Part shown: positions 1 through 11,455 of the stretch, in pieces | Layout: every line of letters starts with the position of its first letter | How positions within the stretch are numbered: position 1 is the first letter of the stretch | Assembly (NCBI RefSeq): GCF_910588395.1 | Contig: NZ_CAJUPA010000008.1 | Span: forward strand, 3,538 to 67,537 | Source: an uncultured Faecalibaculum sp. | GTDB lineage: Bacteria > Bacillota_I > Bacilli_A > Erysipelotrichales > Erysipelotrichaceae | Direction: 5' to 3' | DNA: 64,000 bases | Program-made: the position numbers and the translations under genes | The notes under the pieces: generated by a model | Told to the model about the DNA's origin: nothing | The model's input: only the letters and a program-made list of their open reading frames with translations | Database searches by the model: none

Positions 1-620
1 AGTCTTCTCAGAAACCCGTTTCTAATTTTCTGCGGATCGGACTGCCGCAGATCATGCGCCAGATCTCCTGCTGCCTCCGGGCCCTCATACCGCAGGTTGA
101 ACAGCCGGATTTCCATTTTCTCCGGTATGATCCTTCCGGTAAAACTGTCCACCGCCTGGATGTTCACCACCGGCTTTCCCGGCAGAAACAGTGGACCTTC
201 CATCCCCGGCAGGCTTGTGGCATCTGTCAATACAATCATATGACCTTTTTTCAGAAATGAATACTTCTTTCCCTGGGGCATTCTGTCCAGCACGATATGA
301 GAACGGGATACGTCCAGTCTTCCATCCTCGATCACATCGTTCTGCATCTCCACGCTCCAGGATTCATCCTTTCCGTCATATCCAAATAGATCCGGCATGA
401 TGGACTTCGCTCCGGAGACTGTCTTCAGGTCCTTCTGGCTCTCCACGTGATGAAAGGGCCCTGTCTGTCTGTCGCAGACCGCGTCTGCAATCAGTGCCAT
501 ATACATGTTTTTTTCCTCCGGGCTGCACAGCTTCACGCTGGCCCGGAAACAGATATCGCTTTTCAGCGGCAGTTTCTTCAGTCTGTCGATGTGTTTTCTG
601 CCAAATTCTTCTGTTGTCAC
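1..620 (-). CDS. Rpn-type PD-(D/E)XK nuclease-family protein, 3' part cut by window edge
   Basis: The frame runs leftward from a GTG at 618-620 and is still open at base 1, so about 206 codons are visible and the C-terminus is outside the window. AGGAG at 630-634 lies 9 nt before this GTG; a second GTG at 624-626 is too close to it. The central motif PDLFGYDGKDESWSVEMQ (Asp, then Glu-x-Gln) is the active-site core of Rpn/'PD-(D/E)XK nuclease family transposase' proteins, which act on DNA and often occur as scattered copies. No partner gene is visible. Family assignment is by motif recognition only. Confidence 0.6.
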   Translation of the reverse strand, partial: MTTEEFGRKHIDRLKKLPLKSDICFRASVKLCSPEEKNMYMALIADAVCDRQTGPFHHVESQKDLKTVSGAKSIMPDLFGYDGKDESWSVEMQNDVIEDGRLDVSRSHIVLDRMPQGKKYSFLKKGHMIVLTDATSLPGMEGPLFLPGKPVVNIQAVDSFTGRIIPEKMEIRLFNLRYEGPEAAGDLAHDLRQSDPQKIRNGFLRR

Positions 621-896
621 AATCACTTTCTCCTTTCCTTACTGGTTATATTCGCCAGATTCACGGGTTTTTGCGGAAGTTTATGGAAACCGAAACAAAA
701 TGTGACAAATATCTTTTTATGAACAGAAAATCAGACAATCTCAGACACACAGCCTTTTCCCGAAAGGCATCAAAACAGCAGAGGGGAAACGGCCTGTTCC
801 GTTTTTTTACGAACAGCACATGGCGTCACAGGACGCATCATGAAAACAGAAAGCGGCGCGCTGCACAGACTGTCAGCGCCGGAAAGGAAAGACTAT

Positions 897-2396
897 ATGA
901 AGAATGCAGCTGTACACAGCAATAGTCAGCGGCTCACTGAACGGCGGGCAGGACTGCTGGTTCCGCTGTTCAGTCTCCCCGGTGCCTGGGGCATCGGTTC
1001 AGCGGGACGGCCGGCAATCCGGTTTCTGGAAAATCTGCATCTGGCAGGGTTCACCCTGTGGCAGATTCTGCCCCTGGGTCCTGTGGGATTCGGGAACTCT
1101 CCCTATCAGCCCCTGAGCAGTTTTGCCGGGGATGAAATCTACATTGACATCGACGATCTCACCGAACGGGGCCTGCTGCCGGCTGTGGCGGCACCGGATC
1201 TGAATGCTGCCAGAGTGGATTACGCTGCAGTGCGGGCAGCGAAACTGCCCTGGCTGCGAAAAGCCTTTGCAGCCTTTGAACCGGATGAAAACTACAAAAC
1301 CTTCTGCTCCCAGGCCTTCTGGCTGGAAGACTATGTCCGTTACCGGGTGCTCAAGGAGAAAAACGGTCTGCGGGCCTGGACCGACTGGCCGGAAACCGAT
1401 CGGAACCGCCGGGACATTCCCGCAGAACTGGAACAGAAAGCGGCGTTTCACCGGTTCCTGCAGTATATGTTCTACACACAGTGGCAGCGGGTTCATGACT
1501 GTGCCAGGGAACTGGGAATTGACATCATCGGTGATCTGCCCATCTATGTGGGACATGACAGCGCCGATGTGAAATCCATGCCCGGTGCCTTTCAGCTGGA
1601 ACCCGACGGCTCCCTGGCTGCGAAAGCCGGCTGTCCGCCGGACTGCTTCACCGAAGACGGGCAGCTCTGGGGAAATCCGCTCTATGACTGGGAACACGCG
1701 TATGATTTCTGGAAACAGCGGCTGTCCTGGAACGCCCGTCTCTATGATGTGGTGCGGATCGATCATTTCCTCGGCTTTGACCGGTACTGGTCCATTCCGC
1801 CCGCAGATTCCACCGCCCGCAACGGTCACTGGGAGGAAGGACCGAAGGAGATCCTCTTCGACCGCCTGATTCAGGACCTCCCGGACCTGCGGGTGATCCC
1901 CGAAGACCTGGGAGACAAGCGGTCCAGTGTGCAGACCCTCATGAACCGCTATGGCATGCCGAACATGAAAATCGCCCAGCATTCTCTGGGCCCCGCTGAA
2001 GAACGCCAGGAATTCCGGGTGCCGCAAAATGCGGTGATCTGCACCGGGGTGCATGACAATGAACCGGTTATGATGTGGCACAAAAACCAGAACCGGGTAG
2101 AACGGCAGCGACTGAACCGGATCTTCCGCCGTCTCGGACTCGCAGGATCCACCCCCGCAGAAAAACTGTGCCGCTATTGTCTGGAAAGTGAAGCCGCCTG
2201 GGCGATTCTGCCGCTGCAGGATCTCTGGTCTCTGGATGAATCTGCCCGCATCAATTCTCCGGGCACCTGCGGCGATCCCAACTGGCAGTGGCGCATGACG
2301 GATTTCGCCCTGCTGGAAGCCATGCTCCCGCGTCTTCGGCATCTGCTGAAGGTCACCGGGCGGATTCCGTACCAGCCGCAGAGATTATATCAATAG
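897..2396 (+). CDS. malQ: 4-alpha-glucanotransferase (amylomaltase)
   Basis: A GH77 disproportionating enzyme that transfers alpha-1,4-glucan segments between maltooligosaccharides in the cytoplasm. About 499 aa from the ATG at 897, the usual family length. The opening RRAGLLVPLFSLPG and GSAGRPAIRFLENL match the amylomaltase N-terminus. VVRIDHFLGFDRYWSIP holds the nucleophile Asp region, VIPEDLG the acid/base Glu region and GVHDNEP the third conserved acidic site. GGAAAGG at about 883 supports ATG 897; an in-frame ATG at 840, also with a weak AGGA, would add 19 poorly conserved residues. It stands alone, followed by a terminator shared with the convergent ATPase gene. Confidence 0.93.
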   Translation: MKNAAVHSNSQRLTERRAGLLVPLFSLPGAWGIGSAGRPAIRFLENLHLAGFTLWQILPLGPVGFGNSPYQPLSSFAGDEIYIDIDDLTERGLLPAVAAPDLNAARVDYAAVRAAKLPWLRKAFAAFEPDENYKTFCSQAFWLEDYVRYRVLKEKNGLRAWTDWPETDRNRRDIPAELEQKAAFHRFLQYMFYTQWQRVHDCARELGIDIIGDLPIYVGHDSADVKSMPGAFQLEPDGSLAAKAGCPPDCFTEDGQLWGNPLYDWEHAYDFWKQRLSWNARLYDVVRIDHFLGFDRYWSIPPADSTARNGHWEEGPKEILFDRLIQDLPDLRVIPEDLGDKRSSVQTLMNRYGMPNMKIAQHSLGPAEERQEFRVPQNAVICTGVHDNEPVMMWHKNQNRVERQRLNRIFRRLGLAGSTPAEKLCRYCLESEAAWAILPLQDLWSLDESARINSPGTCGDPNWQWRMTDFALLEAMLPRLRHLLKVTGRIPYQPQRLYQ

Positions 2397-2485
2397 GGCA
2401 GCGCTGTTGCTGCCGATGCATGCCGGGGCCCAAACCTGAAGGGGGAGGGATCCGGCTTTCAGTTCCCGAAAATTGCGGGGATTTT

Positions 2486-2547
2486 GGAAAAGTGTGATAG
2501 AATGCACAGAATTCTTTGGAAAAACGTGACAGAATGCACACTTTTCC
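2486..2547. repeat. 62-bp double-palindrome element, copy A
   Basis: GGAAAAGTGTG at 2486-2496 pairs with CACACTTTTCC at 2537-2547, and an inner AAAAACGTGACAG/GAATGCAC pair lies between. Read on the minus strand it has the same skeleton as the copies at 4039, 32352 and 37712: GGAAAA, stem, loop, stem', TTTTTC, short spacer with GAATT, second stem-loop, TTTTCC. It is intergenic, between malQ and the end of the DUF4143 ATPase gene. Confidence 0.7.
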
Positions 2548-2572
2548 GAAATCTGGGATATTGAAAGCAATA

Positions 2573-2620
2573 AACAGGCATCCTGTTCAGTCGCTGAATG
2601 CGGTCGGCAGGATGCCTGTT
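2573..2620. terminator. Bidirectional terminator-like hairpin between malQ and the ATPase gene
   Basis: AACAGGCATCCTG (2573-2585) and CAGGATGCCTGTT (2608-2620) are perfect 13-bp arms around a 22-nt loop. It sits just past the 3' end of the leftward ATPase gene and downstream of malQ. There is no long T-run. Confidence 0.6.
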
Positions 2621-2643
2621 CTGCAGATGGAAGGATGCGGATA

Positions 2644-3999
2644 TCAGTTGAAATCCGGTGCCAGAGGATCCCAGATCAGATGCTGCTGGTCCTTGAGGGC
2701 ATAGAACATGATCATATAAAAAGGAAGGTAGAGAATGTCGTCTTCTTCCTGCACATCAGCTTTGCAGAATACGATTTTTTCATGGAAGTTCCAGTCGGAT
2801 ACCTGCAGAGCTTTGTCCAGCGCCCTGTGTTTCCGGTAGTCATTGCCGGACTTGATTTCCAGGACATCAATGTACCGTTCATTCTGGATCACAAAATCCA
2901 GTTCGCCAATGGTTTTTGAATCGTAGTAGAACAAGTCCAGTCCCTTTGAAGTCAGAGCCTGGGCAAAAGCATTTTCCAGAATGCTTCCGGAATTGATGTC
3001 CAGTTCTCCCTGCAGCAGGGCAAACTGAATATTTCCCAGACTGGCTGCACAAAGCAGGCCGGTATCATTCATGAACAGCTTGAAGAGATTGCGCTTTTCA
3101 TTCAGCCGAAGAGGAGTCACCGGCGCGGAAGTGTTGTAGCAGGGAAGGGCCACCCCGGCTTCTTCAAGCCACAGGAAGGCATTTTCCAGATTTCGCATCT
3201 GCGCACCTTTTCCCAGGGCATTCAGTCGGAAACGGCGGTTTTTGTCATCCAGCTGAGAGGGAATTGAATCGAAAATCTGACGGATTTTCAGACTCATCAG
3301 CCCCTGGGCATATTTGGAAATATCCTGCCGGTACAAAGTCAGAATCTGTTTCTGTATGTAGACCGTTTCTGTGATGTCCCGGGTTCGGACATAGGTCTGC
3401 ACTGCTTCAGGCATACCTCCCACTACGATATAGGTTTCAAAGAGCCGCAGCATTCTGTCATGAACGGCTTCTCCCACGGACTGTCTGTGAAGAAAACAGT
3501 CTTTCAGATACTGAATGCTTTCCAGAGGATAGTTCAGAGCCCAGAGAAATTCCTCAAAATCCATGGGATACATATTGATCTGTTCTTCATAGCCCACAGG
3601 CAGGGATTTCACCGGTTTGTACTGGATCCCCAGCAGCGAGCCGGTTTCTATATACTGTGCAGATCCTTCTTCCACCAGAAACTTGACGGCGGTTCTGGCG
3701 GCCGGGCATTCCTGTATTTCGTCCAGTATGATCAGCGTTTTCCCGGGAATGATAGATTGTCCTGTATAGGCAGTCAGCTGAGTCAGAACTGTCTGCGCTG
3801 TTTGCTGGCGGAAAATCCGGGAAGCCCCGGGATCATTGTAGAAATTGATTTCGATGACAGATTCGTAGTTTTCCGCACCAAAATGCCGCGCCAGGGTGGA
3901 CTTGCCAACCTGTCTGGCACCCATGATGAACAGTGCCTTGGAGCTGGCCCGTCTGTTTTTCCAGTCCAGCAGATCCTGATAGAGCCTTCGTTTCAGCAT
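2644..3999 (-). CDS. AAA-family ATPase with C-terminal DUF4143
   Basis: 451 aa. Walker A GARQVGKST at residues 27-35 and Walker B TLIILDEIQECP identify the AAA_14 ATPase domain. The C-terminal part, with GELDFVI and VLEIKSGNDYRKHRAL, is the DUF4143 module, which resembles a PD-(D/E)XK fold. The start is the ATG at 3997-3999, preceded by GGAGGTG at good spacing; a longer frame reaching 4071 would run into the palindromic element. Cellular role is not established for this family; DNA-linked or defence functions are often suggested. A 62-bp palindrome (4039-4100) lies about 40 bp upstream and a related one (2486-2547) lies downstream, so autoregulation through the palindrome is a reasonable inference. 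Confidence 0.88.
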   Translation of the reverse strand: MLKRRLYQDLLDWKNRRASSKALFIMGARQVGKSTLARHFGAENYESVIEINFYNDPGASRIFRQQTAQTVLTQLTAYTGQSIIPGKTLIILDEIQECPAARTAVKFLVEEGSAQYIETGSLLGIQYKPVKSLPVGYEEQINMYPMDFEEFLWALNYPLESIQYLKDCFLHRQSVGEAVHDRMLRLFETYIVVGGMPEAVQTYVRTRDITETVYIQKQILTLYRQDISKYAQGLMSLKIRQIFDSIPSQLDDKNRRFRLNALGKGAQMRNLENAFLWLEEAGVALPCYNTSAPVTPLRLNEKRNLFKLFMNDTGLLCAASLGNIQFALLQGELDINSGSILENAFAQALTSKGLDLFYYDSKTIGELDFVIQNERYIDVLEIKSGNDYRKHRALDKALQVSDWNFHEKIVFCKADVQEEDDILYLPFYMIMFYALKDQQHLIWDPLAPDFN

Positions 4000-4038
4000 T
4001 GGATGCACCTCCATACACAGACAATATCCTGAAAACAT

Positions 4039-4100
4039 GGAAAAAGCAGTATTTTTACTGCTTTTTCTCAAGAATAATCAGTCATTTTACTGCTTTTTCC
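4039..4100. repeat. 62-bp double-palindrome element, copy B, in the ATPase promoter region
   Basis: GGAAAAAGCAGTA (4039-4051) pairs both with TACTGCTTTTTC (4055-4066) and with TACTGCTTTTTCC (4088-4100). The total length equals copy A. The stem heptamer (GCAGTA) differs from the CGTG-type stems of the other copies, but both halves change together. It lies 40 bp upstream of the DUF4143 ATPase start. Confidence 0.75.
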
Positions 4101-4254
4101 AGAAATGGGCACGAATGCCGGTTTTCGGCTGGTCAGGCTGAAAGACGCTTTGTTTCAGCTTTTGAGTAAGTCTGAAGAGAAAAAGCGCCCTTGCTTTGCT
4201 GGTGTATAATAAATTTGATTGTTATTGACATCTGCCTAAATAGAGAAAATCTTG

Positions 4255-4983
4255 ATGAAAGGATACATGATTATAATGGCTGAACCGCAGACTGCGACTT
4301 TCTCTTCCTCGTATACACTAAAGCGGGTTGCCCTGACATATCTGATCATATTCACCGTCATGAATATGGCCATCTACGGTTTTGGTTTAATTGATACAGG
4401 ATTTCCATACACATTGTTTTTTCAGCTTACTATGTATGGTCTGACTGTATTCATAGTACAGAGAGGATTGAAATTGTCCACAGTTCAGATTTGGCAACGC
4501 TGCCATTCCTGTTCCTGGCTGATGATTCTTCCGGCTGTACTGTGCCTGGTATTCCTGTTTCAGGGAAATATATCTGAACACTTTTTTGAACTTCTGGAAC
4601 AGACCTTTGTGATTGCCTTGCCTGAAGAATGGATTTTCCGCGGAATATATCAGTATGATCTGGAGAGGATATTCGGTAAATGGAAAGGCCTGATTATCTG
4701 CAGCTTCCTTTTCTCTCTGCTTCATATTCCCCGGTGGCTGTTCTGGGAGGATGCCCCTGTGGGGATTGTTCTATCACAAGTTCTGAGTGTCGCGATATCA
4801 GGGATCATATATGGCTTTTTCATGAATGAGACCCATAGTTTGCCCTTCGTGGTTCTGCTTCATGCGGTTACGAATATGCATTTTATTCCATGGGCATGGA
4901 AAGTCATTGTCTACCTGGCTTTGTTTGCCAGCCTGAAAATCTCTTCGTTCCTGCTGAGTAAGCAGGAATCCACTTTATCATGA
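4255..4983 (+). CDS. CPBP-family intramembrane metalloprotease
   Basis: About 242 aa with some six to eight hydrophobic segments. PEEWIFRGIYQ carries the EExxxR motif and FSLLHIP the FxxxH motif of CPBP (CAAX protease/Abi) membrane proteases, and LLHAVTN is the third conserved block. These enzymes cleave or process membrane-linked peptides and often serve in bacteriocin immunity. The start is unclear: TTG 4252, ATG 4255, ATG 4267 and ATG 4276 are all in frame and AAAGGA at 4258 fits none perfectly. A TATAAT at 4205-4210 is a possible -10. Base composition is lower in GC than neighbouring genes, suggesting acquisition. It is monocistronic. Confidence 0.85.
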   Translation: MKGYMIIMAEPQTATFSSSYTLKRVALTYLIIFTVMNMAIYGFGLIDTGFPYTLFFQLTMYGLTVFIVQRGLKLSTVQIWQRCHSCSWLMILPAVLCLVFLFQGNISEHFFELLEQTFVIALPEEWIFRGIYQYDLERIFGKWKGLIICSFLFSLLHIPRWLFWEDAPVGIVLSQVLSVAISGIIYGFFMNETHSLPFVVLLHAVTNMHFIPWAWKVIVYLALFASLKISSFLLSKQESTLS

Positions 4984-5180
4984 CTAGTGCAACTCTTGTC
5001 AGATGCAGCCTAGAGGCTGCTATGTACGGCAGGCCAACGCTCTGCCGTCCTGTCGCAAAGTCTCCATCGGCATAAATATTCTCCGGTACGGCATGGTGGG
5101 AAACGATTCCCGGCGGCAAGGTCTATAATGAAGAAGACATTGACGAATGAATTCAGGTATGAACTGAAGGAGGAATGCAT

Positions 5181-6260
5181 ATGCTTCGAATTGGAATGCT
5201 GACCAGCGGCGGCGACTGCCAGGCACTGAATGCCACCATGCGTGCGATTTACAAATCCGTGTCTCACAACGCGAAAGAACCTTTTGAGTTCTACGGCTTT
5301 GAGGATGGATACAAAGGGCTGATGTACAACAAGTACCGGATGCTCACGGCAGACGACTTCACCGGTATCCTCACGGTGGGGGGCACGATTCTGGGAACCA
5401 GCCGGGTGCCTTTCAAGGACATCCGCAAGCCGGATGAACAGGGCAATGACAAAGTGGAGCTGATGAAGCACACGTACAAGGAACTGGAGCTGGACTGTCT
5501 GGTGGTTCTGGGAGGCAACGGATCGCTGAAGACGGCGAATCTCCTGAGTCAGGAAGGGCTGAACGTGATTGCCATGCCCAAGACCATCGACAATGATCTG
5601 TGGGGTACGGACATGACATTCGGGTTCCAGTCTGCGGTGGATATCGCCACCAGAGCCATTGATGAGATTCACACGACGGCGTCCAGCCATGGCCGGGTGT
5701 TCATTGTGGAGATCATGGGGCACAAAACCGGCTGGCTGCCGCTGAATGCGGGCATCGCCGGTGGTGCGGATATCATTCTGCTGCCGGAGATTCCCTACAG
5801 CATGGACAAGATCGTGGAGGTCATCGAGAAGAAGAAGACCAACAATTCCGGCCGGTTCATGATTCTGGCTGTGGCGGAAGGTGCCATTTCCCAGGAGGAC
5901 AAAAAGCTCTCCAAGAAGGAATACAAAAAGCAGCTGCAGAACTACATGTTCCCGTCCGTATCCTACAAACTGGCGGCGGAGATCGAAGAACGCACCGGCC
6001 GGGAGGTCCGGGTCACAGTGCCGGGGCACACACAGCGCGGTGGCATGCCGGATGCCTATGACCGGGTATTTGCCAGCCGGCTTGGTTCCGAGGGCGGCCG
6101 CATGATCTGTGAAGGGGCTTTCGGTTTCATGGTGGCGTACCGCAACCGGGAAATTGTCCGGGTGCCGCTGGAAGAAGCGGCAGGGAAGCTGAAGCTTGTG
6201 CAGCCGGATTCCACCATTATCCAGGAAGCCCGGATGCTGGGCATCAGTTTCGGAGACTGA
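5181..6260 (+). CDS. pfkA: 6-phosphofructokinase (PfkA superfamily)
   Basis: 359 aa; phosphorylates fructose 6-phosphate to fructose 1,6-bisphosphate in glycolysis. AGGAGG sits 7 nt before ATG 5181; the in-frame ATG at 5175 is too close to it. Motifs: MLTSGGDCQALN (phosphate loop), GGNGS at 111-115, PKTIDND at 133-139, EIMGHKTGW and PGHTQRGG. The glycine in GGNGS is typical of ATP users while the lysine of PKTIDND is typical of PPi users, and the usual GGDG aspartate is Asn, so the phosphoryl donor cannot be read with certainty. A TATAAT at 5124-5129 is a plausible -10. The sirC-like gene starts 1 nt after the stop. Confidence 0.9.
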   Translation: MLRIGMLTSGGDCQALNATMRAIYKSVSHNAKEPFEFYGFEDGYKGLMYNKYRMLTADDFTGILTVGGTILGTSRVPFKDIRKPDEQGNDKVELMKHTYKELELDCLVVLGGNGSLKTANLLSQEGLNVIAMPKTIDNDLWGTDMTFGFQSAVDIATRAIDEIHTTASSHGRVFIVEIMGHKTGWLPLNAGIAGGADIILLPEIPYSMDKIVEVIEKKKTNNSGRFMILAVAEGAISQEDKKLSKKEYKKQLQNYMFPSVSYKLAAEIEERTGREVRVTVPGHTQRGGMPDAYDRVFASRLGSEGGRMICEGAFGFMVAYRNREIVRVPLEEAAGKLKLVQPDSTIIQEARMLGISFGD

Positions 6261-6261
6261 C

Positions 6262-6831
6262 ATGCCCGCATTTCCGATGTTTGTGGATCTTTCGCAGAAA
6301 TCGGTGCTGATTGTAGGTGGCGGTCAGATCGCCGCTCACAAAGTCAAAGTCCTGGAGCCCTTTGGCCCCAGGATTTTTGTGAACGCGCCAAAGATTCTGC
6401 CGGAGATCCGGGAAATGGCTCATGTGATTTGTCTAACGCAGGCGTACTGTCCGGCGGTGCTGGAGAACATCGATCTGGTGATTGCCGCCACGGATGACCG
6501 GGTGCTGAATGAACAGGTGGCAGAGGATGCCCGAAGGCGGCATCTGCCGGTGAATGTGGTGGATGATCCGGACCTGTGCGGGTTTTATTTCGGGAGCATG
6601 ATCACGGAGGGGGATCTCTGCGTGGGGATCTCCACCGATGGTGCCAGCCCGGCTGCAGCCCGGGATCTGAAGCAGAGAATCCGTCAGGCGCTGCCGGCGG
6701 ATGTGGCTGCTTCCCTGGCGGTGATGAAGGCTCTGCGCCCGCTGGTGAAATCGCTGTATCCCGACCAGAAACAGAGAAGCCGGGTGCTGAACCTGCTGAC
6801 AGAGCGGGTTCTGATGGTGGATGCGGACTAA
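6262..6831 (+). CDS. sirC: Precorrin-2 dehydrogenase / sirohydrochlorin ferrochelatase-like (CysG N-domain, Met8-like)
   Basis: 189 aa. SVLIVGGGQIAAHKVKVL is the NAD-binding Rossmann loop, and PVNVVDDPDLCGFYF is the conserved block following the active-site region of Met8/CysG-N enzymes that oxidise precorrin-2 to sirohydrochlorin. The C-terminal third is helical, as in SirC/CysG-N. The ATG begins 1 nt after the pfk stop, so translation is probably coupled, although the pathway partner (the cobA-hemD fusion) is 16 kb away at 22570. The product would feed siroheme to the reductase at 37880. Whether it also inserts iron cannot be told from sequence. Confidence 0.87.
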   Translation: MPAFPMFVDLSQKSVLIVGGGQIAAHKVKVLEPFGPRIFVNAPKILPEIREMAHVICLTQAYCPAVLENIDLVIAATDDRVLNEQVAEDARRRHLPVNVVDDPDLCGFYFGSMITEGDLCVGISTDGASPAAARDLKQRIRQALPADVAASLAVMKALRPLVKSLYPDQKQRSRVLNLLTERVLMVDAD

Positions 6832-6963
6832 GCCGATGGTCACGCCCGGGTTTTGCAGCTGATTCAGAACAGGTACAATAAGGGGGAATGAAAGCGGCTT
6901 CATCCTGTTTCTTTGATTCGGGGAAAAAGCAGACAGCCTCTTTCACAGAGAAGGAGAAGGGTC

Positions 6964-7845
6964 ATGTTTCTGTTTCAGCGAATCGAAGAACTGGGAGTCG
7001 GCGGCAATTCCGCCATGTCCGCCATTGCGGATTATATTCTGGAGGACCGGCAGCGGATCCTGGAAAAAAGCCTGCAGGAAGTCGCCCAGGAAACCTTTAC
7101 CTCGAAAGCTTCGGTGGTCCGGTTTGCGAAGGGTCTGGGATACAGCGGCTGGAAGGCGTTTCTGAAGGAGTATCTGAAGGAGCTGAACTATCAGCAGCGG
7201 TTTGAAGCCGAGGTGGATTTCAGCTACCCCTTCACGTCCCGGGATACGCCGGCGCAGATCAGCCGGAATCTGCGGACGCTCATGGTGCAGACGCTGGATG
7301 AAACGCTGGAAAATCTGGATGAAGATGCCCTGACGCGGTTCGTGAATCTGATGCAGCGGGCAAACCGGATCGTGGTGTTCTGCGTATCTCCCCACACCTA
7401 CAGCGCCCAGCTGTTTCAGCGGAAAATGATGACGATCCAGAAACCGGTCCAGGTGGTGCAGGCCCGGGAAATGGGCTTGACTGCCAGAAGCATGACACCG
7501 CAGGATCTGGCGATCATCATCAGCTATTCTGGCATGAATGTGGAAGCGGAACCCATGACTGTGGTGAATTATCTGAAGTCTCACCAGGTGCCGGTGGCGG
7601 CGATCACCAGTGCCGGCACCAATGACCTGCGCTGGGAGATCGATACGGTGCTGACGCTCACCACCCGGGAAGCGCTCTACAACAAGATTGCCACGTTTTC
7701 CACGGAGCAGTCGCTGCAGTATCTGCTGAATCTGCTGTTTTCCTGCTATTTTGCCCGGCAGTATGAGAAAAACCGGGTGAACAAAGTGGAAAGCGCCCGG
7801 GAGCTGGAGAAGCACCGGGGCCGCCCGGAAGCGATACACGAATAG
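6964..7845 (+). CDS. MurR/RpiR-family transcriptional regulator
   Basis: 293 aa. The N-terminal helix-turn-helix (about residues 1-77; SLQEVAQETFTSKASVVRFAKGLG) is of the RpiR type, followed by a SIS sugar-phosphate-binding domain (about 120-250; IVVFCVSPHTYSAQLF, DLAIIISYSG). GAAGGAG lies about 8 nt before ATG 6964. It directly precedes the beta-glucoside PTS operon and most likely senses a phospho-beta-glucoside or glucose 6-phosphate. A perfect 15-bp inverted repeat upstream of the PTS gene (7959-7973) is a candidate binding site. Confidence 0.88.
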   Translation: MFLFQRIEELGVGGNSAMSAIADYILEDRQRILEKSLQEVAQETFTSKASVVRFAKGLGYSGWKAFLKEYLKELNYQQRFEAEVDFSYPFTSRDTPAQISRNLRTLMVQTLDETLENLDEDALTRFVNLMQRANRIVVFCVSPHTYSAQLFQRKMMTIQKPVQVVQAREMGLTARSMTPQDLAIIISYSGMNVEAEPMTVVNYLKSHQVPVAAITSAGTNDLRWEIDTVLTLTTREALYNKIATFSTEQSLQYLLNLLFSCYFARQYEKNRVNKVESARELEKHRGRPEAIHE

Positions 7846-7850
7846 ATCTC

Positions 7851-7883
7851 AAGGCCGGTTCGAATTCAGGACCGGTCCTTTTC
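7851..7883 (+). terminator. Weak terminator-like hairpin after the RpiR gene
   Basis: AGGCCGGT and ACCGGTCC form a short imperfect stem followed by TTTTC. It may separate the regulator transcript from the PTS operon. Confidence 0.35.
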
Positions 7884-7958
7884 TGCTCCTGGGCAAGTCT
7901 TCAAAGCATGCTCTGTTTCATCCTGTTTTACCGGACAGGTCTCTTCAGACAGACTTCA

Positions 7959-7973
7959 TGAAACTCTGTTTCA
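7959..7973. promoter_or_regulatory. Candidate operator of the PTS operon
   Basis: TGAAAC-TCT-GTTTCA is a perfect 6-bp inverted repeat with a 3-nt spacer, 122 nt before the bglF start codon. A further half-site GTTTCA lies at 7915-7920. RpiR-type regulators commonly bind such TGAAA/TTTCA repeats; binding here is inferred. Confidence 0.45.
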
Positions 7974-8094
7974 ACCTGCCGGTCCTGCATGGAAGCGGTT
8001 TCTGCCGCAGGGTATTCTCTAAGTGCATCAAGGAAAGGCAGCCGGATCCGGAGCCGGCGGGCCTGAGAAAGTGAAGAAAAGGAGAAAGACCCAC

Positions 8095-11410
<3,316 letters not shown>

Positions 11411-11455
11411 ACCGGCAGCAGCGGTATCAGAAGTATCAGAAACAGGAGGACTGAA

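Noticed and set aside
999..2342. 447-codon open frame antisense to malQ
   Set aside because: Shadow of a high-GC gene; no ribosome site and no domain, while malQ on the other strand has all family motifs.
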